A stretch of 64,000 nucleotides of DNA from UBA993 sp964389365 (GTDB taxonomy: Bacteria > Bacillota > Dethiobacteria > DTU022), in contig CAYMDO010000008.1 in the NCBI GenBank assembly GCA_964389365.1, forward strand, positions 6,082 through 70,081, written 5' to 3'. The position numbers and the translations under genes were made by a program. The notes beneath the pieces are model-generated. The model had not been told where the DNA came from and ran no database searches. It worked only from the letters and a program-made list of their open reading frames with translations. Shown here piece by piece: positions 26,162 to 36,044 of the stretch; position 1 is the first letter of the stretch, and each line of letters starts with the position of its first letter.

Positions 26162-29011
26162 TTAAGAGATACCTGAAATATTCCCGCCCTTTTTACTGCC
26201 GGCCCCGAGCACCCCGGCCAGCCACTGTCCGGTATACGACTGCTTACATGCTGCCACTTCTTCGGGAGTGCCGGAGGCAACCACCCGGCCGCCGCCGTCT
26301 CCGCCTTCCGGGCCTAAATCAATTAAATAATCGGCCCTCTTCAGCACATCTAAATTGTGCTCGATTACCACGACCGTGTTGCCGCTTTCCACCAGGCGGT
26401 CCAGTATGATCAGCAATTTATTGATATCATCAAGGTGCAGTCCCGTGGTCGGCTCGTCCAGGATATACATGCTGCGCCCGTTGCTGCGTCTCGACAGCTC
26501 GGTGGCAAGCTTGACCCGCTGCGCTTCTCCGCCGGACAGTGTGGTTGCCGACTGGCCAAGATGAATGTAGCCGAGGCCCACGTCGTAAAGCAGCTGCAGC
26601 TTACGCTGGATTTTCGGAATCGCCGAAAAAAAATCAAGCGCCTCCTCCACAGTCATCTCCAGCACATCGGCAATATTCTTCTCTTTGTAACGCACCTCGA
26701 GAGTTTCACGGTTATAGCGTTTTCCGCCGCAAACCTCGCATGGTACATATACGTCGGGCAGAAAGTGCATCTCGATCCGTAAGATACCGTCGCCGCGACA
26801 GGCTTCGCAGCGCCCGCCTTTAACATTAAAGCTAAACCGCCCCTGCTTATAGCCGCGGCGACGCGATTCCGGGGTTTTGGCAAAAAGTTCGCGAATACCG
26901 TCAAAGAGGCCGGTGTAAGTGGCCGGGTTTGAGCGTGGCGTGCGGCCGATCGGCGACTGGTCTATTTCAATAACCTTGTCAAGCTGTTCCGCGCCTTCCA
27001 GAGCGCGGTGTTCACCGGACTGTTCCCGCGAACGCTGCAGTTTACGGGCCAGCGCCCGGGCCAGGATCTCGTTAATCAGGGTGCTCTTGCCGGAACCGGA
27101 AACCCCCGCCACACAGACAAAGAGGCCCAGCGGTATACCCACATCAATATTTTTCAGATTGTGCTCGCTGGCCCCGCGGATCCAGAGCCAGCGGTCGTTT
27201 GTGCTTCGCCTGGCTACCGGCAGGGGAACAACCCGCCTCCCTGCCAGATAGTCGCCGGTTATCGATTCACGGGCAGCAACAATATCTTCAAGCGTGCCAT
27301 CAGCTACAATCGAGCCGCCTCCGGCCCCAGCGCCCGGGCCGATATCGACAATATGATCGGCGTTCCGGATCGTCTCTTCATCATGTTCGACCACCAGCAC
27401 CGTATTGCCCAGATCCCGCAGCGCTTTCAGCGTTACGATCAGGCGGGCATTATCGCGCTGGTGCAGGCCGATGCTTGGTTCATCAAGGATATAGATCACC
27501 CCGGTTAACCCGGAACCGATCTGGGTTGCCAGCCTGATTCGCTGTGCTTCACCGCCTGAAAGGGTCGCCGCCGCCCGATCAAGAGTCAGGTACTGCAGGC
27601 CAACGTTAAACAAAAAATTTAAGCGTTCGCCAATTTCTTTTAACACCTGGCGGGCAATATGTTGTTCCCTGGGTTTCAATTCCAGTTCCCCGAAAAAAAG
27701 CCCTGCCTCTTCAACGGTAAGGGCGGCCAGTTCGGCAATGTTACGCCCGCCCAGCAGCACAGCCAGGCTGGATGGTTTCAGGCGCCGGCCTTCACATGCA
27801 GGGCAAGGCCTTACCTGCATATAACGGGACAGCTCGGCACGCATATCCTCCGACTCAGTCGCCGCGTAGCGGCGGTCCATGAGCCGCAGCACACCGGGAA
27901 ACGCCTTGCGGTAAGTACGTACCCGCTTGAACATATTTACATAGCGAAAATTGATCAATTCAGTTGATCCGTAAAGAATCTTCCGCTGTTCCTCAGGCTC
28001 AAGATCTTTAAAAGGCTTGTCGAGATCGATGTTCCAGTCTTTTGCTGCCGATGCAAGAAACTGCATGTAGTAATTTTGCCCGGACCAGGGGTGAATAGCG
28101 CCTTCGCTGATGGATAGCTCGGGATAGGGAATTACCAGATCGACGGCAAACTCGGCTTTCGTTCCGAGCCCGCTGCAATCAGGGCAGGCACCGTAAGGGC
28201 TGTTAAAGGAGAAAATACGCGGGCTGATCTCTTCAAAACTGAACCCGCACTCGGCACAGGCAAAATTTTCGCTGAACAGCTGCTCCGTGCTGCCCACTTC
28301 CTCAACCAGGACCAGGCCCTCGCTCAACCTGAGCGCTGTTTCGATCGAATCGGCCAGGCGGGTGCGAATATCCTCACGCAGCACCAGGCGGTCAACTACC
28401 ACCTCGATATCGTGCTTCTTCTGCCTGTCGAGAATGATATCATCGTCCAGCTCCCGCACTTCCCCGTCGACTCGCGCGCGCACATAGCCTTTTCGGCGCA
28501 TCTCTTCCAACAGCCGCGAATACTCGCCCTTACGGCTGCGTACCAGGGGGGCCATTACATGGATCTTGGTTTCTGCAGGCAAAGCCATCACCTGGTCAAC
28601 CATTTGCTGGGCTGACTGCTGGCTGATCGGCTTTTCGCAAAACGGGCAGTAGGGATGCCCGATGCGCGCGTAAAGCAGGCGGATGTAATCATAAATCTCC
28701 GTCACCGTGCCGACAGTGGAACGCGGGTTCCGTGAAGCCGTCTTCTGGTCGATGGAGATCGCCGGGGAGAGCCCTTCGATCTGATCCAGATCCGGTTTAT
28801 CCATCTGCCCCAAAAACTGGCGGGCATAAGCCGACAGCGATTCAACGTAGCGCCTCTGCCCCTCGGCGTAGATTGTATCAAAGGCCAGCGACGATTTGCC
28901 GGAGCCGCTCAGGCCTGTAAAAACAATCAGTTTATTGCGCGGCAGGGTCAGGTTGACGTTTTTCAGATTATGCTCCCTGGCCCCGCGTATTATGATTTCC
29001 CCTGCAGCCAA
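26162..29011 (-). CDS. uvrA: UvrABC system protein A
   Basis: About 949 residues: two ABC ATPase modules (Walker A GLSGSGKSSLAFDT and GVSGSGKSTLINE; signatures LSGGEAQRIRLA and LSGGEAQRVKLA), and zinc fingers CAECGF...CPDCSGLG, CPACEGRR and CEACRGDG...CEVCGGKRY. It recognises DNA damage and loads UvrB. TTG 29011 has GAGGTG six bases upstream and is preferred; GTG at 29020 lies within that site. It is 30 bases after uvrB. Confidence 0.97.
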   Translation of the reverse strand: MAAGEIIIRGAREHNLKNVNLTLPRNKLIVFTGLSGSGKSSLAFDTIYAEGQRRYVESLSAYARQFLGQMDKPDLDQIEGLSPAISIDQKTASRNPRSTVGTVTEIYDYIRLLYARIGHPYCPFCEKPISQQSAQQMVDQVMALPAETKIHVMAPLVRSRKGEYSRLLEEMRRKGYVRARVDGEVRELDDDIILDRQKKHDIEVVVDRLVLREDIRTRLADSIETALRLSEGLVLVEEVGSTEQLFSENFACAECGFSFEEISPRIFSFNSPYGACPDCSGLGTKAEFAVDLVIPYPELSISEGAIHPWSGQNYYMQFLASAAKDWNIDLDKPFKDLEPEEQRKILYGSTELINFRYVNMFKRVRTYRKAFPGVLRLMDRRYAATESEDMRAELSRYMQVRPCPACEGRRLKPSSLAVLLGGRNIAELAALTVEEAGLFFGELELKPREQHIARQVLKEIGERLNFLFNVGLQYLTLDRAAATLSGGEAQRIRLATQIGSGLTGVIYILDEPSIGLHQRDNARLIVTLKALRDLGNTVLVVEHDEETIRNADHIVDIGPGAGAGGGSIVADGTLEDIVAARESITGDYLAGRRVVPLPVARRSTNDRWLWIRGASEHNLKNIDVGIPLGLFVCVAGVSGSGKSTLINEILARALARKLQRSREQSGEHRALEGAEQLDKVIEIDQSPIGRTPRSNPATYTGLFDGIRELFAKTPESRRRGYKQGRFSFNVKGGRCEACRGDGILRIEMHFLPDVYVPCEVCGGKRYNRETLEVRYKEKNIADVLEMTVEEALDFFSAIPKIQRKLQLLYDVGLGYIHLGQSATTLSGGEAQRVKLATELSRRSNGRSMYILDEPTTGLHLDDINKLLIILDRLVESGNTVVVIEHNLDVLKRADYLIDLGPEGGDGGGRVVASGTPEEVAACKQSYTGQWLAGVLGAGSKKGGNISGIS

Positions 29012-29041
29012 CAGTTCCACCTCAATTACAGATCAATCTCC

Positions 29042-31024
29042 TCAAGCCTGTTTTTCCAGTTCAAAGATCAGGTCGCGCAGCTCTGCCGCTCTTTCAAAAG
29101 CCAGCTCTCTCGATGCCTGGAGCATCTCTTTGCGCAATTTTTCGATCGCTGAGCGGCGTTTGGCTGCGGGCATTTCCCTGAACTGTTCGTCAATGTAGCG
29201 CCCCTCTTCCTCGGCTACTGCTGTGGCCTCGATCAGCCCGTAAACCGGTTTGACGATCGTCTGCGGCACGATACCGTTTTTTTCGTTATAGGCAACCTGC
29301 CGGCTGCGGCGGCGTTCGGTTTCTTCGATCGCCCGCTGCATGGAGGGCGTTGTTTCCTCGGCGTACATGATTACCCGGCCTTCAACATTGCGGGCGGTGC
29401 GGCCGATGGTCTGGATCAGCGACCGGTCGGAGCGCAGAAACCCTTCCTTATCCGCATCAAGGATCGCCACCAGGGTCACCTCCGGCAGATCCAGGCCTTC
29501 GCGCAGCAGGTTAATCCCGATCAAAACGTCAAATTTGCCGAGGCGCAGCCCCCTGAGGATCGCCATCCGTTCAAGCGCACCGATATCGGAATGCATGTAA
29601 CGCACCCTGATACCCATATTGCAGTAATAATCTGTCAGGTCTTCAGCCATCCGCTTGGTCATGGTCGTCACCAGCACCCGCTGGTTTTTTTCCGCCCGGG
29701 ACCTGATCTCGCCGTACAGGTCATCAACCTGGCCGATGGCCGGACGAACCTCAACCTCCGGGTCGACCAAACCTGTAGGGCGTATAATCTGTTCCACCAC
29801 CGCAGCGCTGTGCTCCAGCTCCCAGGGCCCCGGCGTTGCAGAAACCAGGATTGCCTGGCTAATTAGGTTTTCAAATTCATCAAAACGAAGAGGCCGGTTG
29901 TCGAGCGCCGATGGCAGCCTGAACCCGTACTCTACCAGGTTGTTCTTACGCGAATAATCCCCGCGGTACATTCCGTTGATCTGGGGGATGGTGATATGCG
30001 ATTCATCAATTACCACCAATAAATCATCCGGGAAATAATCGAGCAGGGTCGCAGGCCTGCTGCCGGGCGGGCGGCCGTCAAGATGACGCGAATAATTTTC
30101 AATGCCGCTGCAGTAGCCGATTTCCTGCAGCATCTCCAGGTCGTAATTTGTGCGCTGTTCAAGGCGCTGGGCTTCGAGCAGCCGGTCACGGCCGCGGTAA
30201 TATGCCAGCCGCTCCTGCAGCTCGGCTTCAATGTCACCGATCGACCGCTGCAGATGATCAGGTGCCGTCACATAGTGGGTTGTCGGGAAAATGGCCACAT
30301 GCTCTCTTTCGCCGCTGACCCTGCCGCTGACCAGGTCAATCTCACGCAGTTTCTCAATTTCATCGCCGAACAGCTCCACCCGGATCGCCGACTCGGAGTA
30401 AGACGAGGGGATAATTTCAACCACATCGCCCCTTACCCGGAATGTGCCCCGGTGAAAGTCGATCTCGTTGCGCGTGTACTGGATATCAACCAGTCGCTCA
30501 ATAATGTTGTCGCGGCTGATCCGCATGCCCAGGCGCAGTGAAAGAACCTGTTCCAGGTATTCCCGCGGAGAACCGAGCCCGTATATGCAGGATACTGAAG
30601 CAACAATCACCACATCACGGCGCTCCAGCAGGGCGCTTGTTGCCGAGTGGCGCAGCTTGTCAATCTCGTCGTTAATCGATGAATCTTTTTCAATATAAAC
30701 ATCGCTGGAGGGTAAATAGGCTTCCGGCTGGTAATAATCGTAATAGCTTATAAAATACTCAACCGCATTATCAGGCATAAGTTCTTTAAACTCGCTGCAG
30801 AGTTGGGCGGCGAGAATTTTGTTTGGCGCCATCACCAGCGTCGGGCGCTGAACTTTTTCGATAACATTGGCAATGGTGAATGTTTTGCCCGAGCCGGTTA
30901 CCCCGAGCAGGGTCTGGTAATTACAGCCCCGGCGCAAATTTTGCACCAGGGCTTCTATTGCTTCAGGCTGATCTCCGGAGGGCCGGTAATCAGCCTTGAT
31001 TTTGAAAACGCCGTCTCCGGCCAC
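29042..31024 (-). CDS. uvrB: UvrABC system protein B
   Basis: 660 residues, a helicase-like damage verifier. Walker A GVTGSGKTFTIANV, the beta-hairpin region YYDYYQPEAYLPSSD, motif VIDESHITIPQINGMY, helicase motifs VLVTTMTKRMAEDLTDY and IQTIGRTARN, and a C-terminal UVR motif (IEKLRKEMLQASRELAFERAAELRD). GTG 31024 follows TTGGAGGTGGGACG. Confidence 0.97.
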   Translation of the reverse strand: MAGDGVFKIKADYRPSGDQPEAIEALVQNLRRGCNYQTLLGVTGSGKTFTIANVIEKVQRPTLVMAPNKILAAQLCSEFKELMPDNAVEYFISYYDYYQPEAYLPSSDVYIEKDSSINDEIDKLRHSATSALLERRDVVIVASVSCIYGLGSPREYLEQVLSLRLGMRISRDNIIERLVDIQYTRNEIDFHRGTFRVRGDVVEIIPSSYSESAIRVELFGDEIEKLREIDLVSGRVSGEREHVAIFPTTHYVTAPDHLQRSIGDIEAELQERLAYYRGRDRLLEAQRLEQRTNYDLEMLQEIGYCSGIENYSRHLDGRPPGSRPATLLDYFPDDLLVVIDESHITIPQINGMYRGDYSRKNNLVEYGFRLPSALDNRPLRFDEFENLISQAILVSATPGPWELEHSAAVVEQIIRPTGLVDPEVEVRPAIGQVDDLYGEIRSRAEKNQRVLVTTMTKRMAEDLTDYYCNMGIRVRYMHSDIGALERMAILRGLRLGKFDVLIGINLLREGLDLPEVTLVAILDADKEGFLRSDRSLIQTIGRTARNVEGRVIMYAEETTPSMQRAIEETERRRSRQVAYNEKNGIVPQTIVKPVYGLIEATAVAEEEGRYIDEQFREMPAAKRRSAIEKLRKEMLQASRELAFERAAELRDLIFELEKQA

Positions 31025-31092
31025 CGTCCCACCTCCAACAGCTTCTATTATAGCACAGATTGGCCGCGCTTCTTAAGCGGTACGGCAGATAA

Positions 31093-31665
31093 TCAGCTGA
31101 AGAGGGCCGGGAGGGCTTCCCAAAAAATCATCACCAGGCCGACCAGGCAAAAGAGCGCGGCAGTGCCGATTCGCAGCCAGCGGGGATCAATCCTGGAGAT
31201 CAAGCGGCTGCCGATATAGACGGCAATTAGGTGATTAAAGAACATAGCCAGCATCGCTCCGCCAAAGACGGCAACGGGATAACCGAACCCGGCAGCCAGG
31301 AATACGGCAGCCAGCTGGGTTTTATCACCGAACTCGGCCACAAAGACCATTGCCATTGTACGGATAAAACCGTCGCGGCTGCTGCAGTCCTCCCGGGGCT
31401 GATCCGGGCGGCGGTAACTGAGGATGCCCATCACGATAAAGATCAGGCCGGATATAACAGCGATCAGGGCATGGGGCAGGTAAGCAGCTATAAAACCGCC
31501 TGCTGTTACCGCCATGCCGATCACTAAAGCCAGGGCAACCATAGCGCCGGCTAAGACCTGCAGCGGCGGGTAGCGGCAGGCCATAGAGAGGGAAACCAGC
31601 TGGGTTTTATCGCCGAACTCGGCCACAAATACTGTAATAAAAGCGGCTAATGCTGCAGCAAACAT
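31093..31665 (-). CDS. UPF0016/TMEM165-family cation transporter
   Basis: 190 residues and about six membrane helices in two homologous halves, each with the family motif E-x-G-D-K-(T/S): VAEFGDKTQLVSLSMA near the N-terminus and VAEFGDKTQLAAVFLA after residue 110. The family (MneA/MntX, Gdt1) exports Mn2+ or exchanges Ca2+/Mn2+ for protons. CGGAGGCATATC precedes ATG 31665. The 40 bases upstream are too short for a Mn riboswitch. Confidence 0.88.
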   Translation of the reverse strand: MFAAALAAFITVFVAEFGDKTQLVSLSMACRYPPLQVLAGAMVALALVIGMAVTAGGFIAAYLPHALIAVISGLIFIVMGILSYRRPDQPREDCSSRDGFIRTMAMVFVAEFGDKTQLAAVFLAAGFGYPVAVFGGAMLAMFFNHLIAVYIGSRLISRIDPRWLRIGTAALFCLVGLVMIFWEALPALFS

Positions 31666-31705
31666 GATATGCCTCCGATCGGCAACCGGCTGAATTTTGA
31701 TGTTA

Positions 31706-33091
31706 TCAACGCATAGCCTTCAGGAACAAAGCCTTTACACGATTTAACAGCAGCTTCGGGTGCTTCATAAGGTCGGGTTTTTTGATTTCTGCATAAACCT
31801 GCGAATCGGCGGCCGGAACCGGGATCATCCCCAGCGCCGCCGCGTGGTGCAGCGGGTTATTTTCAGCTTTTTCCTGCCCCCGCGGCACAGGTGGATAATC
31901 GGCCTTTCCGGTTTCAGCGGGCTTTTTCTTCAAAACATATGAAAACTGACCAACTCCCCTTTTGCCTTCGATCAGCACCAGGAAATAACTGTCTTCGATG
32001 GCCTGCAGCAAATCGGTGCTGCTGCGGACAGGATTGCCGTTTACCCGGCAGATCAGGTCATCTGCGGACAGCCCCGCTTCAGCGGCAGCGCTGCCCCGGA
32101 TAACATGCATCAACGGCACACCCTCCGTCGCCTGCCCGTATCGTGGCACTGCTTTTTCTTCCCGCATATTGCCAAGCAAAATCAGCATTTCATGGCCCAG
32201 CGGCGCAAATATGACACCGGGGACAACTAACAACGGCAGGTATTCTGCGGCAATGGCCATCGCCAGGAGGATGACGCTGTAAAGGGCCAGCCATCTAGCG
32301 GAAAAAGCGCTGCGTTCACGCGGGGTTGAGGTCAGCGCAAGATCGGCATAGCCAAGCCCGGCAGCAACGGGAATCAACATATACTGCAAGCTCTGGCCCT
32401 CACCGGGCTGCAGGGTCGCTTTTAAGATCGGCCACCACTGCGGCATACTGACCCCGGCAAGCTCCGATTGCATGACCACCGTAACCATTAAAGCCACCAG
32501 GGGCAACGGCCAGAAGCGCTGCAGGGAAAAGGCGCCCACAATCGTGCCGTTTTTGCGCTTCAGGTAAAGCGGGCTGCTGCCGAGGTGCCCCCCGAAAAAG
32601 ATCAGTGCCGCCTCGACCAAGTGCAGAAGGCCGACCAAGACCAGCAGTGCGGGTATATGTATCTGCAGCAGGCTGTCAACAACGCTGTTGGCTGCCAGCC
32701 CGGGCGCCTGCGGCACGATCAGGTGGCGAACAGCCAAAACAGCTGTTGCGACAATGCCCCCGGCATAGGAAAAGCAGAGATAACGCGGGTTGATCAAAAG
32801 CAGCATCAACGCTACGGGCCATACAAAATAAAGCCCGATCTGTTCCAGGGAAAGGCCTAATAAAAGTAAAACCGCGCTCGCCAAAAGCCCGCCGGGCAGG
32901 CCGAGGCCGATCGAAATCAGCACCTGCCGGCCAGTTTTGTTGAGCGGACGGCCAAACAGTTTCACCTCCAGCGCCGCCACCCTCCTGTACTGCATCATGA
33001 TCAGGAAAAGTACGACCCAGAAGATCGGCGTGAATAACGAAACCAGAAAGGTGGCCAGGAAAATACTGCCAACATCAATAAGGCTCTGCAT
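31706..33091 (-). CDS. MinJ-like polytopic PDZ-domain membrane protein
   Basis: 461 residues with eight or more hydrophobic segments in the first ~300 residues and a C-terminal PDZ domain (VPLMHVIRGSAAAEAGLSADDLICRVNGNPVRSSTDLLQAIE). The position directly after ctp in an ftsEX-envC-ctp row matches yvjD/minJ of Bacillus, where MinJ bridges DivIVA and MinD. Overall similarity is only architectural, so the name is tentative. It is 3 bases from ctp. Confidence 0.7.
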   Translation of the reverse strand: MQSLIDVGSIFLATFLVSLFTPIFWVVLFLIMMQYRRVAALEVKLFGRPLNKTGRQVLISIGLGLPGGLLASAVLLLLGLSLEQIGLYFVWPVALMLLLINPRYLCFSYAGGIVATAVLAVRHLIVPQAPGLAANSVVDSLLQIHIPALLVLVGLLHLVEAALIFFGGHLGSSPLYLKRKNGTIVGAFSLQRFWPLPLVALMVTVVMQSELAGVSMPQWWPILKATLQPGEGQSLQYMLIPVAAGLGYADLALTSTPRERSAFSARWLALYSVILLAMAIAAEYLPLLVVPGVIFAPLGHEMLILLGNMREEKAVPRYGQATEGVPLMHVIRGSAAAEAGLSADDLICRVNGNPVRSSTDLLQAIEDSYFLVLIEGKRGVGQFSYVLKKKPAETGKADYPPVPRGQEKAENNPLHHAAALGMIPVPAADSQVYAEIKKPDLMKHPKLLLNRVKALFLKAMR

Positions 33092-33094
33092 CGG

Positions 33095-34570
33095 TTAATC
33101 ACTGCCTCCGGTAATATTCCTGAGTCCCGGTTTTTTGATCAGTTCCACGGCATAATTCAGCTGTTCATCATTATCCCTGGCTGCCAGGTCAAGCGCCTCC
33201 CGCAGTTCGACCCAGGTCAGGTCGTCGAACTTGCCGCTGCCGGGCAGGCCTGAGGCAATCTGAAAATTGGTCAGGGCAATACCGGTTGAAAGATCAAAAT
33301 ATCCGCTCGCTTCCACCGGAAAGCCAATCTGGTCAAGCATCAGCTGCAGCATCTCCACTTCAAGCCCGTAATCGCCCTGCTCCAGGCTTCCCGGGAAAAA
33401 GTAATTGTAATAAAGCAGAATCTCGGGCATCTCCACCTCGAAATCCGGCACGATCCCGTTTTCGTGAATGTCATGGCCTGAAGGGGTAAAGTAGCGGGCG
33501 ATGGTCAGTAAAATGCCGCTGCCGCCGGTCAGGTTGGCCAACTGCTGCACCGAAGCTTTGCCGTAGGTGGTTTTGCCCACCAGGAGGGCGGCATCCCGAT
33601 CCTGCAGCGCCCCAGCCAACAGCTCGGACGAGCTGGCTGAATCTTCATTGATCAGTACTACAACCGGGTAAGGTTTCTTTACCGCGCTTGAATAGTAAGT
33701 ATTGTGCACAACTCCGTCCCTGCCTACCAGCCTGACGATCTCCCCTTCAGGCACGAGCAGCTTGGCAATCTCAACAGCCTGATCAACCAAGCCGCCCGGA
33801 TTGTTGCGCAGGTCCAGTATTAACCCCACCCCGAGGCCGCGCTTTTCCATTTCGTGGAACTGGGAGCGGAATTCATCCGCAGTATGACTGTCAAAACTGC
33901 TGATCCGGATATAGCCGAGGCCGTCGTCCAGCATTTCACTAAATACTGTTGCTACTTTTATTTCAGCCCGGTCGACGGTTAATTTAACCGGTTCATCCGC
34001 ACCCGGCCTTTTAACCAGCATTTCAACAGGCACCCGTGCCGGGCCGCGCAGCAGCTCAACTGCCCGGCTCACCCCCTGGTTAGTCAGCTCGACGCCGTCA
34101 GCTTCCAGCAGGAAATCCCCCGGGGCTATGCCGCTCTGCTGGGCCGGAGAATCGGGAAAAACTTCGAAGACTACAATCAAGCCGTTGCTCTCCACGATCC
34201 TCACCCCAATGCCGCTGTAAGAGCCTTCAGTGTCGGTCATGAATGCATCAAGTTCCCCGGGGTCGAAAAAGCGGACCTGGGGATCGCCGATGCTGTCAAT
34301 CATGCCCCTGAGGGCCCCTTCAATCAGTACTTCTTTCTCAACCGGCGAGAAATAATATTCCGTGATGGTATAGAGCGCCTCCTGGACCACCGTCAGCCCC
34401 GCGTCAAAATCGCGCCGGGGAGGCTCGTACTTGATCACTGTCGGCTCAGTGCCGGTCCCCTGTCCTGCCCGGCCTGAAGCCAGGTAATATGTCGCCAGGT
34501 TGGTACCGATCAGCACCAGCAGGCTGATGATCAGCACCCGCAAGATTAACTTTTTATTGATTTCAACCAT
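33095..34570 (-). CDS. ctp: C-terminal processing peptidase (S41) with peptidoglycan-binding domain
   Basis: 491 residues: N-terminal signal anchor (LILRVLIISLLVLIGTNLATYYLA), PDZ domain (YSGIGVRIVE...SPAQQSGIAPGDFLLEADG), and S41 protease domain with catalytic Ser in EDSASSSELLAGAL and Lys in GKTTYGKASVQ. A C-terminal PG_binding_1 repeat follows (DYGLEVEMLQLMLDQIGFPVEASGYFD). Acts outside the membrane on periplasmic or wall-associated substrates. ATG 34570 after GGGAGCTGACATAG. Confidence 0.93.
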   Translation of the reverse strand: MVEINKKLILRVLIISLLVLIGTNLATYYLASGRAGQGTGTEPTVIKYEPPRRDFDAGLTVVQEALYTITEYYFSPVEKEVLIEGALRGMIDSIGDPQVRFFDPGELDAFMTDTEGSYSGIGVRIVESNGLIVVFEVFPDSPAQQSGIAPGDFLLEADGVELTNQGVSRAVELLRGPARVPVEMLVKRPGADEPVKLTVDRAEIKVATVFSEMLDDGLGYIRISSFDSHTADEFRSQFHEMEKRGLGVGLILDLRNNPGGLVDQAVEIAKLLVPEGEIVRLVGRDGVVHNTYYSSAVKKPYPVVVLINEDSASSSELLAGALQDRDAALLVGKTTYGKASVQQLANLTGGSGILLTIARYFTPSGHDIHENGIVPDFEVEMPEILLYYNYFFPGSLEQGDYGLEVEMLQLMLDQIGFPVEASGYFDLSTGIALTNFQIASGLPGSGKFDDLTWVELREALDLAARDNDEQLNYAVELIKKPGLRNITGGSD

Positions 34571-34598
34571 CTATGTCAGCTCCCGCAATCAATATTAG

Positions 34599-34604
34599 AT
34601 TATA
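34599..34604 (-). promoter_or_regulatory. -10 box upstream of ctp
   Basis: A perfect TATAAT on the minus strand, 28 bases before the ctp ATG and just after the envC terminator; the -35 region is poor. Confidence 0.4.
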
Positions 34605-34644
34605 CGTTCATTTAAAACAGGGCTACCGGAATTTATCATAACAT

Positions 34645-34667
34645 AAAAAAACCGTCATGGAGACGGG
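34645..34667 (-). terminator. Rho-independent terminator after ftsEX-envC
   Basis: CCGTC and GACGG form a short stem around TCCAT, followed on the minus strand by seven T. Confidence 0.7.
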
Positions 34668-34739
34668 CGTTCCCATAATAAGCCCTCCCCGGGGGAAGGC
34701 CTGATCAGGTTTTGTTCAAACTGTTCAATAAAAAAAACT

Positions 34740-35942
34740 TTAAAAGTAGCTCATCGGGTTGTAGCGGTGATCGTAGCCGCCGCCGGGGTAGCTGCGCACC
34801 GAAGGCTTGTTGTATTCCCTGACCTCGAAGTGCAGGTGGACGCCTGTGCTGTAACCGGTTGTTCCGGCGCGGGCGATACGCTGTCCCCGGGTGACCACCT
34901 CTCCAACCACGACGGACAGGCTGCTCATGTGCGCATATAGTGTTACAGTACCATTACCGTGATCGATCATCAGGCAGTTGCCATAACCGCCGTTCCAACC
35001 GGCAAAGATAACCTGCCCTTCGGCCGCCGCCAGGATGTAATTGGCCGCGCCGTTGTGCGGCGCAATATCGACCCCGCCATGCCAGGCCTGGGCCCCGCTG
35101 AACGGGTCGCGGCGCCAGCCGTAATTGGAGCTGATCCAGGTCGGGGGTTCAATCGGCCACTGCAGCGCTCCCTGCAGGCCTGAAAACTTACTGGCTGCTT
35201 CGGCGATCAGCTTGCGGATCAGGGCATCAAGCTGCTGCGCCTCACGCTCCAGGTCGTTGATCGCTTTCAGGTTGGCGGCGATTTCAACTTCCAGTGACCC
35301 GAGGATCACCACTCTCTCCCCGGCAGCACTCTCCAGCGCCTGCTCATTCTCCGCAACCTGGCGCCGCATATTCTCCAGCTTCGCTTTCTTTAGCTCCAGC
35401 TCTTCTTTGCGAGCCTGAATTATGTCGCGCTCCCGCTTAATCTCTTCGATCAGGTCCAGATCGTTGCCGGCTATAGTGCTTAGACTGTGCAGGCGGGTCA
35501 GGAAATCCGGAAAGCTGATCGATTCGAAGAGTACTTCGAGGTAAGATACAACACCTTGCTGCTGAATCGCCCGTAAGCGGAGCTTAAGCAGGTCTTCCTG
35601 TTTTTTCAGCTGCGCTTCAGCAGCAGCCAGCTCCGCTTCGGCCTGCTCGATATCCTGCCTGACTGCAGCAATTTGCACAGCCAGCTTTTCCTGCTCCAGG
35701 CGCAGCTCTTCGACCCTGTATTCCAGTTGCTTTAGCTCTTCTTTAAGCGCTGCCTCGCGGTTCAGGCGCAGTTCGAGGGCGTTTTTCTGATCCCGGCGCC
35801 GCTTTTCGATCTCTTCCAGTTCCTGCTGTTTTGCCTTAATTTCTTCGGTTGCCACGGCAAAAACCGGGGCTGCAAGAGAAAAGATCAGCAAAGCCGCACA
35901 CAGCATGATCACCGCGCGAACCAGGTTCCATCTTTTCATCAT
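34740..35942 (-). CDS. EnvC-like murein hydrolase (coiled coil + M23 LytM domain)
   Basis: 400 residues. ATG 35942 follows TGGAGGATTCGC. A signal peptide (LVRAVIMLCAALLIFSLAAPVFA) is followed by a long coiled coil rich in Glu/Leu/Lys (about 30–260). The C-terminal LytM domain has intact zinc ligands (WHGGVDIA, and HLHFE), so it may be an active endopeptidase, unlike E. coli EnvC. Placement straight after ftsEX matches the known FtsEX-controlled septal hydrolase arrangement. A terminator follows. Confidence 0.88.
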   Translation of the reverse strand: MMKRWNLVRAVIMLCAALLIFSLAAPVFAVATEEIKAKQQELEEIEKRRRDQKNALELRLNREAALKEELKQLEYRVEELRLEQEKLAVQIAAVRQDIEQAEAELAAAEAQLKKQEDLLKLRLRAIQQQGVVSYLEVLFESISFPDFLTRLHSLSTIAGNDLDLIEEIKRERDIIQARKEELELKKAKLENMRRQVAENEQALESAAGERVVILGSLEVEIAANLKAINDLEREAQQLDALIRKLIAEAASKFSGLQGALQWPIEPPTWISSNYGWRRDPFSGAQAWHGGVDIAPHNGAANYILAAAEGQVIFAGWNGGYGNCLMIDHGNGTVTLYAHMSSLSVVVGEVVTRGQRIARAGTTGYSTGVHLHFEVREYNKPSVRSYPGGGYDHRYNPMSYF

Positions 35943-36044
35943 GCGAATCCTCCAGACAAGGGGACGTTTCATTCGTCTTCCCTCCGGACATTAGCTGCGC
36001 TGCGTTGATGCTTGAACCGTCCAAATAGACACCGCTTATTTCAA

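Noticed and set aside
31666..31705. yybP-ykoY Mn2+ riboswitch before the TMEM165-family gene
   Set aside because: The space between the genes is about 40 bases, too short for the element.
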